Assembly: GCA_003149635.1 (NCBI GenBank)
Contig: QCWI01000002.1
Span: 87,188-151,187, forward strand
Origin: Fluviicola sp. XM-24bin1
Lineage (GTDB): Bacteria; Bacteroidota; Bacteroidia; Flavobacteriales_D; Crocinitomicaceae
DNA length: 64,000 nt
Direction: 5' to 3'
In this document: piece after piece, positions 1 to 9,932 of the stretch
Numbering within the stretch: position 1 is the first letter of the stretch
Layout of the letters: each line of letters starts with the position of its first letter
Notes under the pieces: model-generated
Told to the model about the DNA's origin: nothing
Seen by the model: only the letters and a program-made list of their open reading frames with translations
Databases searched by the model: none
Translations under genes and position numbers: made by a program

Positions 1-1
1 T

Positions 2-604
2 GCAAGCAAGATTTTCCTGAAAGATCCTAATCAGTACAGCGGAGATGATTTGGTACAGGGAACCATTGGTAAAACGGATGTCAGCTTTTCTGAGCTTAAT
101 GCAATACGCGTAAATCGATCTAAGAAGAACAATCAGTCTGAGCAGATCTTCAAAGGGATTTTCTTTATCGCTGATTTCCATAAAAATTTTATCGGCGAAA
201 CATTCGTTCTTCCTGATACCGCTGAGAAAATGTTTGGAAAGTTTGGAACCTTCCTTCAGAAAATGAATGTTTCTCGACCCAAGCTAGTGAAGCTTGAAAA
301 TCCAGAATTTGAAAGAACTTTTGCCGTTTATGGAACAGATCAGGTTGAAGCACGATATATTCTTACACCGGCTTTGATGGAACGGATCATGGATTTTAAA
401 CGAAAATCAGGCAACGTTCATCTTTCATTCCTTCATTCCAAGGTTTATATCGCTATTGAAGTCAATAAAAATCTCTTCGAGCCACCTTTTTTCAAATCCA
501 TGCTTGATTACAGCCTCATTTCGGAGTACTTCAGCTATTTGATTCTAACGGTGAATATTGTCGAGGATTTAGACCTCAATACCCGCATTTGGAGTAAGGA
601 ATAA
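2..604 (+). CDS. DUF3137 domain protein, 5' end cut by window edge
   Basis: The reading frame is open from base 2, so the start lies outside the window; the TTG at 50 is only an internal codon. The visible 200 residues match the C-terminal part of DUF3137 proteins: FKGIFFIADFHKNF, then FERTFAVYGTDQVEARYILTP, then a final segment with SKVYIAIEV and KSMLDYSLISEYF. Members of this family usually have one or two N-terminal membrane segments, which would be in the missing part. The function of the family is not known. The gene ends 11 bases before the convergent gene at 616. Confidence 0.8.
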   Translation, partial: ASKIFLKDPNQYSGDDLVQGTIGKTDVSFSELNAIRVNRSKKNNQSEQIFKGIFFIADFHKNFIGETFVLPDTAEKMFGKFGTFLQKMNVSRPKLVKLENPEFERTFAVYGTDQVEARYILTPALMERIMDFKRKSGNVHLSFLHSKVYIAIEVNKNLFEPPFFKSMLDYSLISEYFSYLILTVNIVEDLDLNTRIWSKE

Positions 605-615
605 GTCCGCTCAAT

Positions 616-2244
616 TTAGAGCAATTTAAAGGAGGCTCCGTTAAAAGTGTATGTAGATTCGGCGATTGTAATGCGACCTCCCTTTCGAACATTTTCCAAA
701 TTGATTCGTCTTCCGTTGACAAATACATTGCCTCCAGTTGCCTTTGCCAAATTGAGGTAACACTCGCGAACGGTCGTCACATCTCCCGCCACCAATACAT
801 GTGTCTTCATTCGAATCTGAGAAAGTAAGTTCTCGTCTCGGACATCAGAGAAATTATCTACAATCAGTAGAAGCGCATCGGCATTCGATTGATGATTTTG
901 TGCGGCTAGAACTGCTTCAAAGTCGTTTTCAACAATATCGCCTCCATTTCCATTGCGCATTGCTTCCATAAGCGTGGCGGGTAAATCTCTCAATTCTGTT
1001 CCGTGATAAATTCCTCCTGTTTTTCCCGACTTCTTTTTCTTATCGTCAATATTATCGCCATCATTGAAGAAAGTGTAATGAACTACGTTCAAACTATCGG
1101 CGCTATTTGCAACCCACCAGTTCATTGCGGCCAAATGAAGCGTCATACTAGAAGTTACATCCATAACCATGGCGACTTTTTCTCTGGTAATTACCTTCTC
1201 CATTGATTTGAATACGGAACTATTTTCCGCAGTTTCAATGCGTTTTTCTGCCTGTTCATCTTGCACTTCGTTGATGGCCGCAGCCCGAGCCGCTTCATCC
1301 TGTGAAAAACTTGGTTTTTTTCCATCTCGATAATACATTCCTCGTACGATGGGTGAATAGCTCAAACGTACATCCAAATTGACTTTAGAAGTAGTCGGTT
1401 TTCCATCCTTTAAGGCAGGTTTCCATTTGGGCATTTCTGATAAAATCTTGAGAATTGGTTCTTGATGGTAATCTTTGGGGTTTTCCCGAAATTGAATGTT
1501 GCTTATTTCTCCACTTTCGTCCACATCAAAAGTGAATTTCACCCAAATATCCTCTCGATTCAAAGAAACTTTTCCGCCCGCCGGCAGGTTTTTATGAAAG
1601 TATTGAAATAGTGCAAGGTTACCATCCGCGAAGTTGGCTTCGCTATCTTCTCCTGTAGTTACTTCAAGGGTAGATTCAGTTTTAGAAGACTCCGCTTGAG
1701 AAACTTGTTCAAAAATGGCGGAAGTTCCGGGATCGTTCTGCATTACAAATCCAGCGCTTGGATTTTTTAGAAAGGCCTCTAAATTGGCGATTTCTTTTTC
1801 ACGATCTTTCGCTGAAACTGCGGGTCTGTATTCCAAAACAAAACCGTGGAAGAAGGTTCTGCCCATTTTCGGTGAGGAGCATGCGGTTTGTTCAATGATT
1901 TTCCATTCCACGTATCGATTTTCCAGCACCTCTGGAATTTGCTTCGACAGTCTTCCAATACGTTGCCGGTTCAATGCTTTCTGATCGAAGGAAGAACTCT
2001 GTCGATATCCAGTATAGATATAGTACACCGTTTGCAGTGCTCCCTTGGATTGAGCCGTCACATTTTTCAATGATTCTTCGGAGAAAGAAGAGGGAATTAT
2101 GACAGTATTGGCTTCCTGCTGCGGTTGCAATTGCGCAATTTTCCGGGGTTCTAAATTCAGGATGCGATCCAAGGCGTTTGATTGCGAAAAAACGGAGGAT
2201 GCGCAAAGGAGAAATGAGGAGAGAATAGTAACAGTTCGTATCAT
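616..2244 (-). CDS. Secreted TonB-C/VWA-like protein
   Basis: This 542-residue protein begins with a signal peptide (MIRTVTILSSFLLCASSVFSQ). The middle (about residues 215-300) resembles a TonB C-terminal fold: VKFTFDVDESGEISNIQF, a run ending in MPKWKPALKDGKP, and VNLDVRLSYSP. The last 190 residues look like a von Willebrand A domain with an atypical metal site, VMDVTSSM (DxTSS instead of DxSxS), followed by DALLLIVDNFSDV. It therefore probably works in the periplasm or outer membrane as a binding module; no enzyme activity is suggested. It is transcribed away from the promoter region at 2245-2413, which it shares with the divergent gene at 2414. The domain calls are by eye. Confidence 0.65.
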   Translation of the reverse strand: MIRTVTILSSFLLCASSVFSQSNALDRILNLEPRKIAQLQPQQEANTVIIPSSFSEESLKNVTAQSKGALQTVYYIYTGYRQSSSFDQKALNRQRIGRLSKQIPEVLENRYVEWKIIEQTACSSPKMGRTFFHGFVLEYRPAVSAKDREKEIANLEAFLKNPSAGFVMQNDPGTSAIFEQVSQAESSKTESTLEVTTGEDSEANFADGNLALFQYFHKNLPAGGKVSLNREDIWVKFTFDVDESGEISNIQFRENPKDYHQEPILKILSEMPKWKPALKDGKPTTSKVNLDVRLSYSPIVRGMYYRDGKKPSFSQDEAARAAAINEVQDEQAEKRIETAENSSVFKSMEKVITREKVAMVMDVTSSMTLHLAAMNWWVANSADSLNVVHYTFFNDGDNIDDKKKKSGKTGGIYHGTELRDLPATLMEAMRNGNGGDIVENDFEAVLAAQNHQSNADALLLIVDNFSDVRDENLLSQIRMKTHVLVAGDVTTVRECYLNLAKATGGNVFVNGRRINLENVRKGGRITIAESTYTFNGASFKLL

Positions 2245-2355
2245 ATTTCTATAACACCATCTTCCCGTTTTCGTAACACCTATTATATGGTTACGAGACC
2301 CAATTTGCTGGTTAGGAATGTATAATTCTAAAATATTTAACAGATTACCTAACCT

Positions 2356-2383
2356 TTTGTGAAGTATTTACGATATATATTTG
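2356..2383 (+). promoter_or_regulatory. Bacteroidetes-type promoter for the T9SS gene at 2414
   Basis: TTTG at 2356-2359 and TATATTTG at 2376-2383 match the phylum consensus TTTG/TAnnTTTG with a 16-base spacer. Transcription would begin near 2389, leaving a short A/T-rich leader before the ATG at 2414. Confidence 0.6.
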
Positions 2384-2413
2384 TACCCGTTATTTATTAA
2401 TAAATAAGAACTA

Positions 2414-4201
2414 ATGAAAAAATTTTACGTAACTCTACTTTCGTTGGCTGTAGTTGGAACTGCTTCTGCTCAGGTAACGAATACTACTGTTGTCGGAAAA
2501 ACATTGCAATCGCCAGTGCACAACACAAAAGCACCGGTTGAAAATCCGACAAACGCTCAAAAAGCAACGCTTTGGGGGCCTAACACATTCTCAAATCCAG
2601 CTGATTGGACATTCGTTGACAACTCTGGATCTGGTGATGACTGGGTAATTGGTACTACTGTACCTTCTGGAGCATTTGCTATCCCAGGAATTCAGTCTAC
2701 TACTGCAGGAGATGGATTCGCTCTTTACGATTCTGACCTTATGTGTTCAGGAAACCAAAATGCTGACGTGATCGTTGCTCAGTCAATTGACTTGACAGGA
2801 AACGCGTCTGTTGCGGTTCAATTTGAATCATACTACCGTGCGTACCAAGGTGCTTGTTACGTAATCGCAAGTGCTGATGGTGTTAACTGGACAGAAATTC
2901 CGGTACACTCTAACATCGCATTGAACAGTTCTACAGCGAACCCGGTAACCGTACAAGCAAACGTTTCTGCTGTTGTTGGTGATTCTGCTACCGCTTGGAT
3001 CGGATTCCGCTACGTTGGTGGATGTGATTACGCGTGGATGGTTGACGATGTATGTATCGTAACGCTTCCAGACAACGATATGGCGTTGATTCGTGGATGG
3101 CACGCTGACATCATCACAGATTACGAATACTCTATGACTCCATTGACACAAGCACGTGAAATGATCGCTGGTGTTGTTGTTGAGAACCAAGGAGGTATGG
3201 CACAAACTGTTGATGTAACTTGTGACGTTACTGACGGATCAAGCACATTGGCTACTTCAATGCAGACTGTAACATTGAACCCAGCTGAGATGGACACATT
3301 GTGGTTCAGCACTGGATTTACTCCATCTGCAAACGGAAACTACCGCGCAGAATTCAGTATCCCAGCGGATATGGTAACTACAAACGATCAGTTCACGACT
3401 TCTGAATTGGACGTGAACGACAACTACATGGCGCACGATTACGGTGCAACTACAGCACTTGGATGGGATCCAGGAGCACAAGATCCTACAAACGCGCAGG
3501 CGTCTCACTCTTGGGGTAACGTTTACTACCCAGAGGTGAACCAGGAAATCCGTGGAGTTGATGTAAACTTCGCTTCTGGAACAACTGCTGGATTATACTT
3601 ATTGGTTCGTGTTCAGGAAATGGATCCAAGTGGTTCAATTCAAGATCCATTGATCTTCAACAACGAAATCGATCACACAATCGATCAAAGTGAAATCGGT
3701 TCTCAAATCACAACAATTGTATTCCCTGTACCTTCTATCTTGGAAGCTGGCAAAGGATACATGATTGATGTACTTAAAGTAGACGGAACAAGTGGAAACG
3801 AAACATTCAACATCGGTGCCTCTGAAGGAAATGATGAAGATGCTGACTTCGGTGCATTTGGATTCGGGCCTTACGGTGTAAACGATGCTGTAAACTACTA
3901 CCTAGGATGGGATGCTTCTCCAATCGTACGTGCGAACTTCGATCCAACTTTGGCTGTTGAAGTAAACACTTTGGAAGGTGTTCAGGTGTACCCGAACCCA
4001 TCTACTGGTGTAATCACAGTATCTAACGATAACGGATTGGCTAACTCTATCCGCATCGCGAACACTGCTGGTCAGATTGTTTACACACAGGATGTTAATT
4101 CTGAAGTAACTATCGATTTGGCTGCTTTCGGTGCTGGAATGTACGTTGTAACTGTAGAAGGTGAAAACGGATCATTGGTAGAGAAAGTAGTGATTAAGTA
4201 A
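2414..4201 (+). CDS. T9SS-secreted protein with type A sorting domain
   Basis: The 595-residue product starts with a clean signal peptide (MKKFYVTLLSLAVVGTASAQ). The N-terminal half resembles the choice-of-anchor/cleaved-adhesin beta-sandwich found in many Bacteroidota exoproteins (ADWTFVDNSGSGDDWVIGT, then FESYYRAYQGACYVIASADG and WMVDDVCIV). The C-terminus is a type A T9SS sorting domain: VQVYPNPSTGVITVSN, then GMYVVTVEGENGSLVEKVVIK. It should be exported by Sec, passed through the type IX translocon and fixed to or released from the cell surface. Codon use is notably uniform (aac, gga, gtt, cgt/cgc), unlike the gene downstream, which suggests strong expression. It has its own promoter and terminator and looks monocistronic. 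No catalytic motif was seen. Confidence 0.85.
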   Translation: MKKFYVTLLSLAVVGTASAQVTNTTVVGKTLQSPVHNTKAPVENPTNAQKATLWGPNTFSNPADWTFVDNSGSGDDWVIGTTVPSGAFAIPGIQSTTAGDGFALYDSDLMCSGNQNADVIVAQSIDLTGNASVAVQFESYYRAYQGACYVIASADGVNWTEIPVHSNIALNSSTANPVTVQANVSAVVGDSATAWIGFRYVGGCDYAWMVDDVCIVTLPDNDMALIRGWHADIITDYEYSMTPLTQAREMIAGVVVENQGGMAQTVDVTCDVTDGSSTLATSMQTVTLNPAEMDTLWFSTGFTPSANGNYRAEFSIPADMVTTNDQFTTSELDVNDNYMAHDYGATTALGWDPGAQDPTNAQASHSWGNVYYPEVNQEIRGVDVNFASGTTAGLYLLVRVQEMDPSGSIQDPLIFNNEIDHTIDQSEIGSQITTIVFPVPSILEAGKGYMIDVLKVDGTSGNETFNIGASEGNDEDADFGAFGFGPYGVNDAVNYYLGWDASPIVRANFDPTLAVEVNTLEGVQVYPNPSTGVITVSNDNGLANSIRIANTAGQIVYTQDVNSEVTIDLAAFGAGMYVVTVEGENGSLVEKVVIK

Positions 4202-4222
4202 TCACAGAACTTAAAATACGAA

Positions 4223-4252
4223 AGCGTCCTGAGCAATTAGGGCGCTTTTTTT
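4223..4252 (+). terminator. Intrinsic terminator
   Basis: Arms AGCGTCCT (4223-4230) and AGGGCGCT (4239-4246) form 8 pairs with one G-T, around an 8-base loop, followed by seven T. It lies 22 bases after the stop codon of the T9SS gene. Confidence 0.85.
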
Positions 4253-4312
4253 ATGCTCTTGATTAAACCCTATTGCTTGCTACGCATCTAATTCCTACAT
4301 TTTAGCTCTGAT

Positions 4313-5993
4313 ATGAAAATTCAACTTGTTCTTTTGCCGCTGTTTTTTGGAAGTTTTACTTTCGCTCAATCGCCAACATCACCATGAGGTGACGACTATG
4401 GATCGGCACAAGACGAGGCGAACATCATTCAGCAAATGCGCTTCGGTTCTATTACGGATGCGCAAAATGCCATTGAACAAGCTAAAAATTCTCGGGGAAC
4501 GAGTTTGGGATGTCCACAATTGGCGTACAATTACAATCCCGCCAATTACAATCAACCAACACTGGCAGAAGTAGGGAATATTTGGAATACGGTACATCTT
4601 CCTGCGATAGAATCCTACACAAACGATTGTCCGAGAATCGGTCGGTATGAGAACAATTCAGCGCTGGGTGCCTATTACGCTCGAATCGCCGGGTATTCAG
4701 CGGATCTGGACGTTTTAAATGATATCGCAGTGATGCAAATGGCGCAACAATACACCAACTCCAATGTAATTACACCCGATCCTCAACACGAAGGCGTTTA
4801 TGCATACGTGCACGTGCCTTCGAACGATCCTTGTTATCCTGGCGGCGTTGTCGGATCTTCGGTTTCAGCAGTTTGTGCCAATATACCTTCTTATTGCATT
4901 GCGCATGACAACGGTCTGTTTGCAGGAGAAAATTTTCTGATTGGTGACCAATACGATCCCTTGTCCTTTTATGATGGGGGCATTGCCTATGATCATGGTT
5001 GGATTGGCGTTCAGATGATTGAAACGGGGATCCAGCAATTCGACATGAACCGAAAAGTCGATGCGCGCAATTCCGTGGTAAAAGCATCGGAATGGGCCCT
5101 GAATCAAGAGGTTGTGAAGAATCACAATTACACGGCAAAGCTCATTTGTTATTGGCCCAGATGTATAATTGGACGAATGACACGATCTATCGAAATGAAC
5201 TCAATTACAAACTGGATAAAAACCTACTTCCTTCGGTATTGATGGATGCCGATACCGACGGATTGGTCGATGGAACCAATCCAGCGATTGCGTTTCAAGA
5301 TTTGACATTGACCGCACAAACTCCGGGTAGAAACTGGGATGGACACAACTCTCTTCCGTGGTACAATGCCATGAATGCTTGGGCAATCACCGATGCCTAT
5401 GTCGCATTTAGAGATCGGGGAGATATTCAACGAGCACAAGAATTGAAACCCTACGTTCTTGCGATGTTGGACAATCTCTCTTGGGAAATTAATAACCTTG
5501 GAATCATTGACGATCAATTGGGCGTTCGGGATTTGACGTACGCACTTCTCAATGGCATTTGGAAAGTGGCGCGCTACGAAAATGAGTCACATCCGGAATG
5601 GGAAACCGCCGCTTGGGCCATGTGGAATTCGGGCTATTTTGACGTCTACTCCACCCATAGCGTTTGCGTTGAATTGTATTTGTGCATTCTTACGGATACT
5701 CCGTATGAACCACCTTTTGTACGTGAGTTCTTTGCCTCAATAGACGAGAATACGATGGCATCTGTCCGGCTTTTTCCCAATCCAGCAGAGAATGAAATCC
5801 GTGTCAAATTGGAGTCGAATGAAATCTATACCGTTGAGATTTACGACTTGAACGGGCGCAAAGTTCTATCCAAAGAAAACGTTCAAAATTCAGATCAACT
5901 GAATGTTTCCAAACTTGAATCGGCACTTATCAATGTGTACTAAGAAATGTAGATGATACGGCCGTTCACTCGGAGTTGATCGTTGTTCGATAA
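4313..5993 (+). pseudogene. Broken T9SS-secreted protein gene (one stop, two frameshifts)
   Basis: The ATG at 4313 opens a signal peptide (MKIQLVLLPLFFGSFTFAQ), but an in-frame TGA follows at 4385-4387. The same frame then continues (GDDYGSAQDEANIIQQM) to about 5148, where one base appears lost and reading moves to the next frame (LLAQMYNWTNDTIYRNELN). A second apparent one-base loss near 5921 separates a truncated sorting domain from its true end, GTYQCVLRNVDDTAVHSELI, which ends at TAA 5991-5993. Rejoined, this gives about 560 residues with a type A sorting domain (VRLFPNPAENEIRVKLES). The body (WDGHNSLPWYNAMNAWAI) is not recognised; an alpha/alpha-barrel fold is only a guess. The TAA directly abuts the convergent stop at 5994, which supports the reconstructed end. 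Decay is recent, or the lesions are sequence errors. Confidence 0.8.
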
Positions 5994-7709
5994 TCATCGC
6001 TTCACAAATCGAACTCTTGCCGGGTGATTCGGGAACTCCTCTGAGTGAATGGAAAGAAAATACGTTCCTGCGTTAAGACGCTCCAAATTCATGGATACTT
6101 CGGATTGAGATGCCTTTTGGGAAGTAATCAGACGTCCCGCTACATCCAAAACTTCCACCTGAGAAATAATGGAAGCACTCGAAATGTTCAACATTCCAGA
6201 AGTTGGATTGGGAGCGACTGTAATACTTTCCTTCCAGATTTCTTCTAGTCCTACAGTCTGAGCGGTGATATCCGCGATTAGTTGACATCCTTCGGCATCC
6301 GTAACAACCACCTGATACGTTCCTCCGCAGAGATCCGTTGCATTGGCGGTCGTTTGAGATTGCGGATCGTTCCATTGATACGAATACGGCGGAACACCGC
6401 CTGAGATATTGAGGTAAATAATTCCGTTGCAATTATCAGTATCGGGAACGAGGAAGGTACTGTAAGCCATTGCTGGTGGGTCAGCGACATACACGCAGTG
6501 ATTGTCAACCTGCCCCAGATTGTCCGTGACCTGAACGCAATACACGCCACCCGGAAGTCCCGTTACGGTTGCAGTAATCGCATTTCCTGCGGCTGCATCC
6601 CATTGATAGGTATATGGTGGTTGTCCTTGATTGGCATTGATGGTCGCCACTCCGTCTGAGGCTCCCGCACACGTCGGAGATTGCACTGTTGGATATAGCG
6701 CCAATCCGTTGCTCGTTGGATACGTCACCAACACTTCCATGGCAACTGGCAAGTGGTCGGACATGTAATACAATGCGCTTACCACAGAATCGGGATACGA
6801 GGAACTGGAAGCGTTCAATAGGTTGGTATTGAAATGATTTCCATCGTTCCCCACTGCATCGTAGGAATTATTGATGTATTGAACACTGTCGACGCCCGTC
6901 ATGACATTGGAAGACACTAAAATTTGATCAAAACGATCGTCTGAACCACCCTTGCTTCCGCAATCAAAATTTAAGCTAGCGCGTGTGGATTGCGTATGAA
7001 TTTCCGCGAACGAACTGTTATTGTTCCAACTTCCTGGTTCATTAATCGGATCTACCAAGGCAAACGGCCCAGTGATAAGATTTTGATATCCCGATTCGTT
7101 GGATGTATAAACGTTCAAGTCACCACATACGAAATGGTGATGATCGGTTGGCTGCGTTGCAATGTAATCCATCAATAATTGCGTTTGCGCAGCTCGGATA
7201 GTCACATTCGAACCGCCGTTTCCCGCTTTCAAATGGCACATGTACACATCGATGAAAGTGGTATCGTAGAACGTGGTCAAATTGGGATCGTTCAGATACA
7301 AAACGTAGTGATCAATATCGCGAGAGCTGGTTCCAATGACGTCTTGACTGTAGAAAATCAGTTTGTCGGAGTTGTAGAACATTTGATTATTCAAATTTCC
7401 TCCGTTTCCGTTGGCGTGCCATTGCGCCGATTGGAAACTCGTTACTCCATTTACGTTTAAAGAACGTGTTAGAATGCTATCTGCTCCGGCTTCCGTCTGG
7501 ATTTCACATGCAACGAAAATATCGGGTTGAAGGTAACTCAAAACTTTTCGTAAGGTGTCCGCTCTGTTCGGAACGACCGTATTGGTTCCACAATCGTCGC
7601 GACCATCTGGAAAATTCAATACGTTGTAAGCAACAATTTTAACCGTTTCGGTTTGAGAAAAAGAAGCAAATCCGAGGAGTGCAAAAGCGCAAAGGAGAAT
7701 GAATTTCAT
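5994..7709 (-). CDS. Secreted endonuclease/exonuclease/phosphatase with SprB repeats and T9SS domain
   Basis: The 571-residue protein starts with a signal peptide (MKFILLCAFALLGFASFSQ). Residues about 22-330 carry the endonuclease/exonuclease/phosphatase signatures: VKIVAYNVLNF near the start, HHFVCGDLNVY in the middle and MSDHLPVAMEV at the end, which supply the usual metal and catalytic Asn/Asp/His residues. Two SprB-like repeats follow (PTCAGASDGVATINANQGQP with YQWD, and GGVPPYSYQWNDPQSQ), then a type A sorting domain (ITVAPNPTSGMLNIS). It is likely a surface or released DNase or phosphodiesterase, useful for phosphate or nucleotide scavenging; the substrate is inferred. It converges with the broken gene upstream with no bases between the stops. 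Confidence 0.85.
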   Translation of the reverse strand: MKFILLCAFALLGFASFSQTETVKIVAYNVLNFPDGRDDCGTNTVVPNRADTLRKVLSYLQPDIFVACEIQTEAGADSILTRSLNVNGVTSFQSAQWHANGNGGNLNNQMFYNSDKLIFYSQDVIGTSSRDIDHYVLYLNDPNLTTFYDTTFIDVYMCHLKAGNGGSNVTIRAAQTQLLMDYIATQPTDHHHFVCGDLNVYTSNESGYQNLITGPFALVDPINEPGSWNNNSSFAEIHTQSTRASLNFDCGSKGGSDDRFDQILVSSNVMTGVDSVQYINNSYDAVGNDGNHFNTNLLNASSSSYPDSVVSALYYMSDHLPVAMEVLVTYPTSNGLALYPTVQSPTCAGASDGVATINANQGQPPYTYQWDAAAGNAITATVTGLPGGVYCVQVTDNLGQVDNHCVYVADPPAMAYSTFLVPDTDNCNGIIYLNISGGVPPYSYQWNDPQSQTTANATDLCGGTYQVVVTDAEGCQLIADITAQTVGLEEIWKESITVAPNPTSGMLNISSASIISQVEVLDVAGRLITSQKASQSEVSMNLERLNAGTYFLSIHSEEFPNHPARVRFVKR

Positions 7710-7863
7710 TATTCAAAAATACCCCATTTTTCATCAATCTCCGAATCGGAAACGCCCGTCATTGCTATAAAACGGTTTAGTCAGGGGAAGAATAAAGATG
7801 GAAAGAAGAAAGAGTAAAGACTAAATGAAGTTTAACATCTATTGGCGCATTCTTTCAGAATAA

Positions 7864-7895
7864 TTGGGTGCAGATTCAACGAATGACTACCTTTG
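7864..7895 (+). promoter_or_regulatory. Promoter for purN, nearly leaderless
   Basis: TACCTTTG at 7888-7895 fits the -7 box; TTG at 7864-7866 is a possible -33 element with a long 21-base spacer. The -7 box ends four bases before the ATG at 7900, so the mRNA would start at or next to the start codon unless translation begins elsewhere. Confidence 0.45.
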
Positions 7896-7899
7896 CGGC

Positions 7900-8475
7900 A
7901 TGCAAAAGAAACGAATTGCCATATTTGCCTCTGGTACAGGGAGTAACGCTGTGAATCTGATCCGCTTTTTTCGGGAAGATGCGCAGGTAGAAGTTGCTTT
8001 CGTATTGAGTAACAAAGCCGAGGCAAAAGTTTTGTCTTCTGCCAAAGAATTGGGGGTAGCTACCTTGCATTTCGACAATGCGCAAGTGGCGGATGGTAAT
8101 TTTCTGGTTCAACTGTGTCAAGAACATCAAGTTGATTGGGTGGTTTTGGCAGGATACCTTCGTTTGATTCCAGCTGAACTAATTCAAGCTTTCGATCGTA
8201 AAATGATCAACTTGCACCCTTCTTTGTTGCCAAATTATGGTGGTAAGGGAATGCATGGAAGAAACGTACACGAAGCGGTAATTGCCAACGGTGAATCGAA
8301 ATCTGGAATTACGATTCATTTCGTGAACGAGGAATTCGATAAGGGAGAAATTATCGCACAGTTTCATTGCAAATTAACTTCGGAGGATACTGTGGAATCT
8401 CTGGAGGGGAAGATCCGTTATTTGGAGCAAACATATTTGCCGACCGTTGTTCGCGGGGCAATCCTAAATCAATAA
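7900..8475 (+). CDS. purN: Phosphoribosylglycinamide formyltransferase
   Basis: PurN uses 10-formyl-THF to formylate GAR in de novo purine synthesis in the cytoplasm. The N-terminus KRIAIFASGTGSNAVNLIRF is the GAR-binding loop, and the formyl-transfer motif appears as MINLHPSLLPNYGGKGMHG (catalytic region Asn/His), followed by SGITIHFVNEEFDKGEII with its conserved Asp. The length of 191 residues is normal. I start at ATG 7900 because the 12 codons upstream are not like the family and overlap the promoter box. MarC follows after 7 bases, so the two are probably co-transcribed. Confidence 0.95.
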   Translation: MQKKRIAIFASGTGSNAVNLIRFFREDAQVEVAFVLSNKAEAKVLSSAKELGVATLHFDNAQVADGNFLVQLCQEHQVDWVVLAGYLRLIPAELIQAFDRKMINLHPSLLPNYGGKGMHGRNVHEAVIANGESKSGITIHFVNEEFDKGEIIAQFHCKLTSEDTVESLEGKIRYLEQTYLPTVVRGAILNQ

Positions 8476-8482
8476 GAACGTC

Positions 8483-9073
8483 ATGACAGCATTTTTTGGA
8501 GGATTCGATTTGGTCGAATTGTTTAAGGCGACCATGGTACTTTTTGCGGTAATCGATATTGTTGGTTCGATTCCCATTATCATCAAATTGAAGGAACAAT
8601 CGGGTGAAATTCACGCTTTGCGTACGAGTATTGTATCGTTGTTGATCATGGTCAGTTTTCTCTTTTTGGGAGAGAGCATTCTGAACTTATTTCATGTAGA
8701 TGTGAATTCATTTGCGGTTGCTGGTTCTTTGATCTTGTTTGCAATGTCCTTGGAGATGATCTTGGGCGTTCAACTCTTTCGTGATGAGCCTTCTGGAAAA
8801 ACGGCAAGTATTGTTCCCCTAGCCTTCCCGATTATCGCTGGGGCGGGATCGATGACTTCGATTATCTCCTTACGCGCTGAATACGAGAGTATTAACATCG
8901 TGCTGGCAATCATCATCAATATCGCATTGGTGTATTTGGTGTTGATTCTAACGAAGCATATCGAACGTTTGCTTGGGCCAGGTGGAATTGCTATTCTGAA
9001 GAAGGTATTCGGAATTATTCTATTGTCAATCGCCATTAAGTTGTTTAGCTCGAACGTAACGACCTTGTTTTAG
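8483..9073 (+). CDS. MarC family integral membrane protein
   Basis: The 196-residue protein has about six hydrophobic helices and the MarC family pattern: an early VLFAVIDIVGSIPIIIKLK, the central LEMILGVQLF, and PLAFPIIAGAGSMTSIISL. The family (UPF0056) is found in inner membranes. It was once linked to multiple antibiotic resistance, but its transported substrate is not established. It lies 7 bases downstream of purN and is probably read from the same promoter. The stretch after it (9074-9203) is noncoding. Confidence 0.9.
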   Translation: MTAFFGGFDLVELFKATMVLFAVIDIVGSIPIIIKLKEQSGEIHALRTSIVSLLIMVSFLFLGESILNLFHVDVNSFAVAGSLILFAMSLEMILGVQLFRDEPSGKTASIVPLAFPIIAGAGSMTSIISLRAEYESINIVLAIIINIALVYLVLILTKHIERLLGPGGIAILKKVFGIILLSIAIKLFSSNVTTLF

Positions 9074-9114
9074 GGAGGGCTTATTGTTGGTAGAAGATGG
9101 AAAGTTCCAAGTAG

Positions 9115-9198
9115 AAAGTAGAAGGATGATTTTCCTTCAGCCTTTAGCCTTCTACTTTATACCAACACAGCTCTTCTATCATCACAACACAGCTCTTC
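9115..9198. repeat. Intergenic inverted and direct repeats
   Basis: AAAGTAGAAGG (9115-9125) is repeated inverted as CCTTCTACTTT (9148-9158), an 11-bp hairpin between two convergent genes. Next to it CAACACAGCTCTTC occurs twice (9163-9176 and 9185-9198) with a 22-base period. The hairpin may act as a weak terminator, but no T-run follows. Confidence 0.6.
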
Positions 9199-9203
9199 CT
9201 TCC

Positions 9204-9932
9204 TCACAAAACCGCCTTCCGATATACCGTTACTGGCGAGCCATCGAATAGTTGAACAGATTCCGGTTGCGCATTGGATAGATGACTGAATTCATCGCCG
9301 AAGACAGTTCCAAAATCGAAGGAGACATCACTTTCTAGCGTTTCGTAAATCTTCCATTCCGAGCGATCGACTTCGTACACTGTACATTTTTTGTCGTTGA
9401 TTTGAGCGGTGCCCCAATAATGTTTTGAGAACAGATGTTCCGGCGTATCTTCCTTCACAGCTTGCGCCTCTTTCCCGGTAACAATGCTAATCTGATGCCA
9501 GCCTTGCTTCTTAATTCCGTAAGAAGTATGCAGTGCGTCGGCGTCTTCCGACCAGGAGTGTCGCATTCTACGTGTTTCGTAATTTTCTTTGTAAATGCTA
9601 TTGGCGACAATGCTTACAGCTCTTTTGGGAAAGTACAATTTGGGGAATACAACTTCTGAGCGCCATTCATTTTCATCGATTTTACGCTTTAAGTACACGC
9701 GCAAATTGATCTCTTCAAACTTCCGATGAAATGGAACCGGGACTTTCATCAACTTGGTGTTGGAATAAAGAAATGCCACCAAGCTCACATAACAGGTATC
9801 ATTGTAAAGCTCTAATTCAGTGCCCTTCGGAATGTACTTTTTGATCAAATCGGGATCAACCACATAATTGGCGGAGATCATTCGTCCCCAATCCGTTTCC
9901 AAGAATATTTTTCTGTCTTTCCTTCTGCTCAA
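9204..9932 (-). CDS. DUF2071 (YqjF-like) protein
   Basis: This is a 242-residue cytoplasmic protein of the DUF2071/YqjF type. It begins FLETDWGRMISANYVVDPDL with the 'W..M...NY.v.p' pattern, followed by LKRKIDENEWRSEVVFPKLYFPK and RRMRHSW. The family is distantly related to acetoacetate decarboxylase folds, but its activity is not established. It stands alone: a 233-base gap separates it from the next minus-strand gene. Confidence 0.75.
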   Translation of the reverse strand: MSRRKDRKIFLETDWGRMISANYVVDPDLIKKYIPKGTELELYNDTCYVSLVAFLYSNTKLMKVPVPFHRKFEEINLRVYLKRKIDENEWRSEVVFPKLYFPKRAVSIVANSIYKENYETRRMRHSWSEDADALHTSYGIKKQGWHQISIVTGKEAQAVKEDTPEHLFSKHYWGTAQINDKKCTVYEVDRSEWKIYETLESDVSFDFGTVFGDEFSHLSNAQPESVQLFDGSPVTVYRKAVL

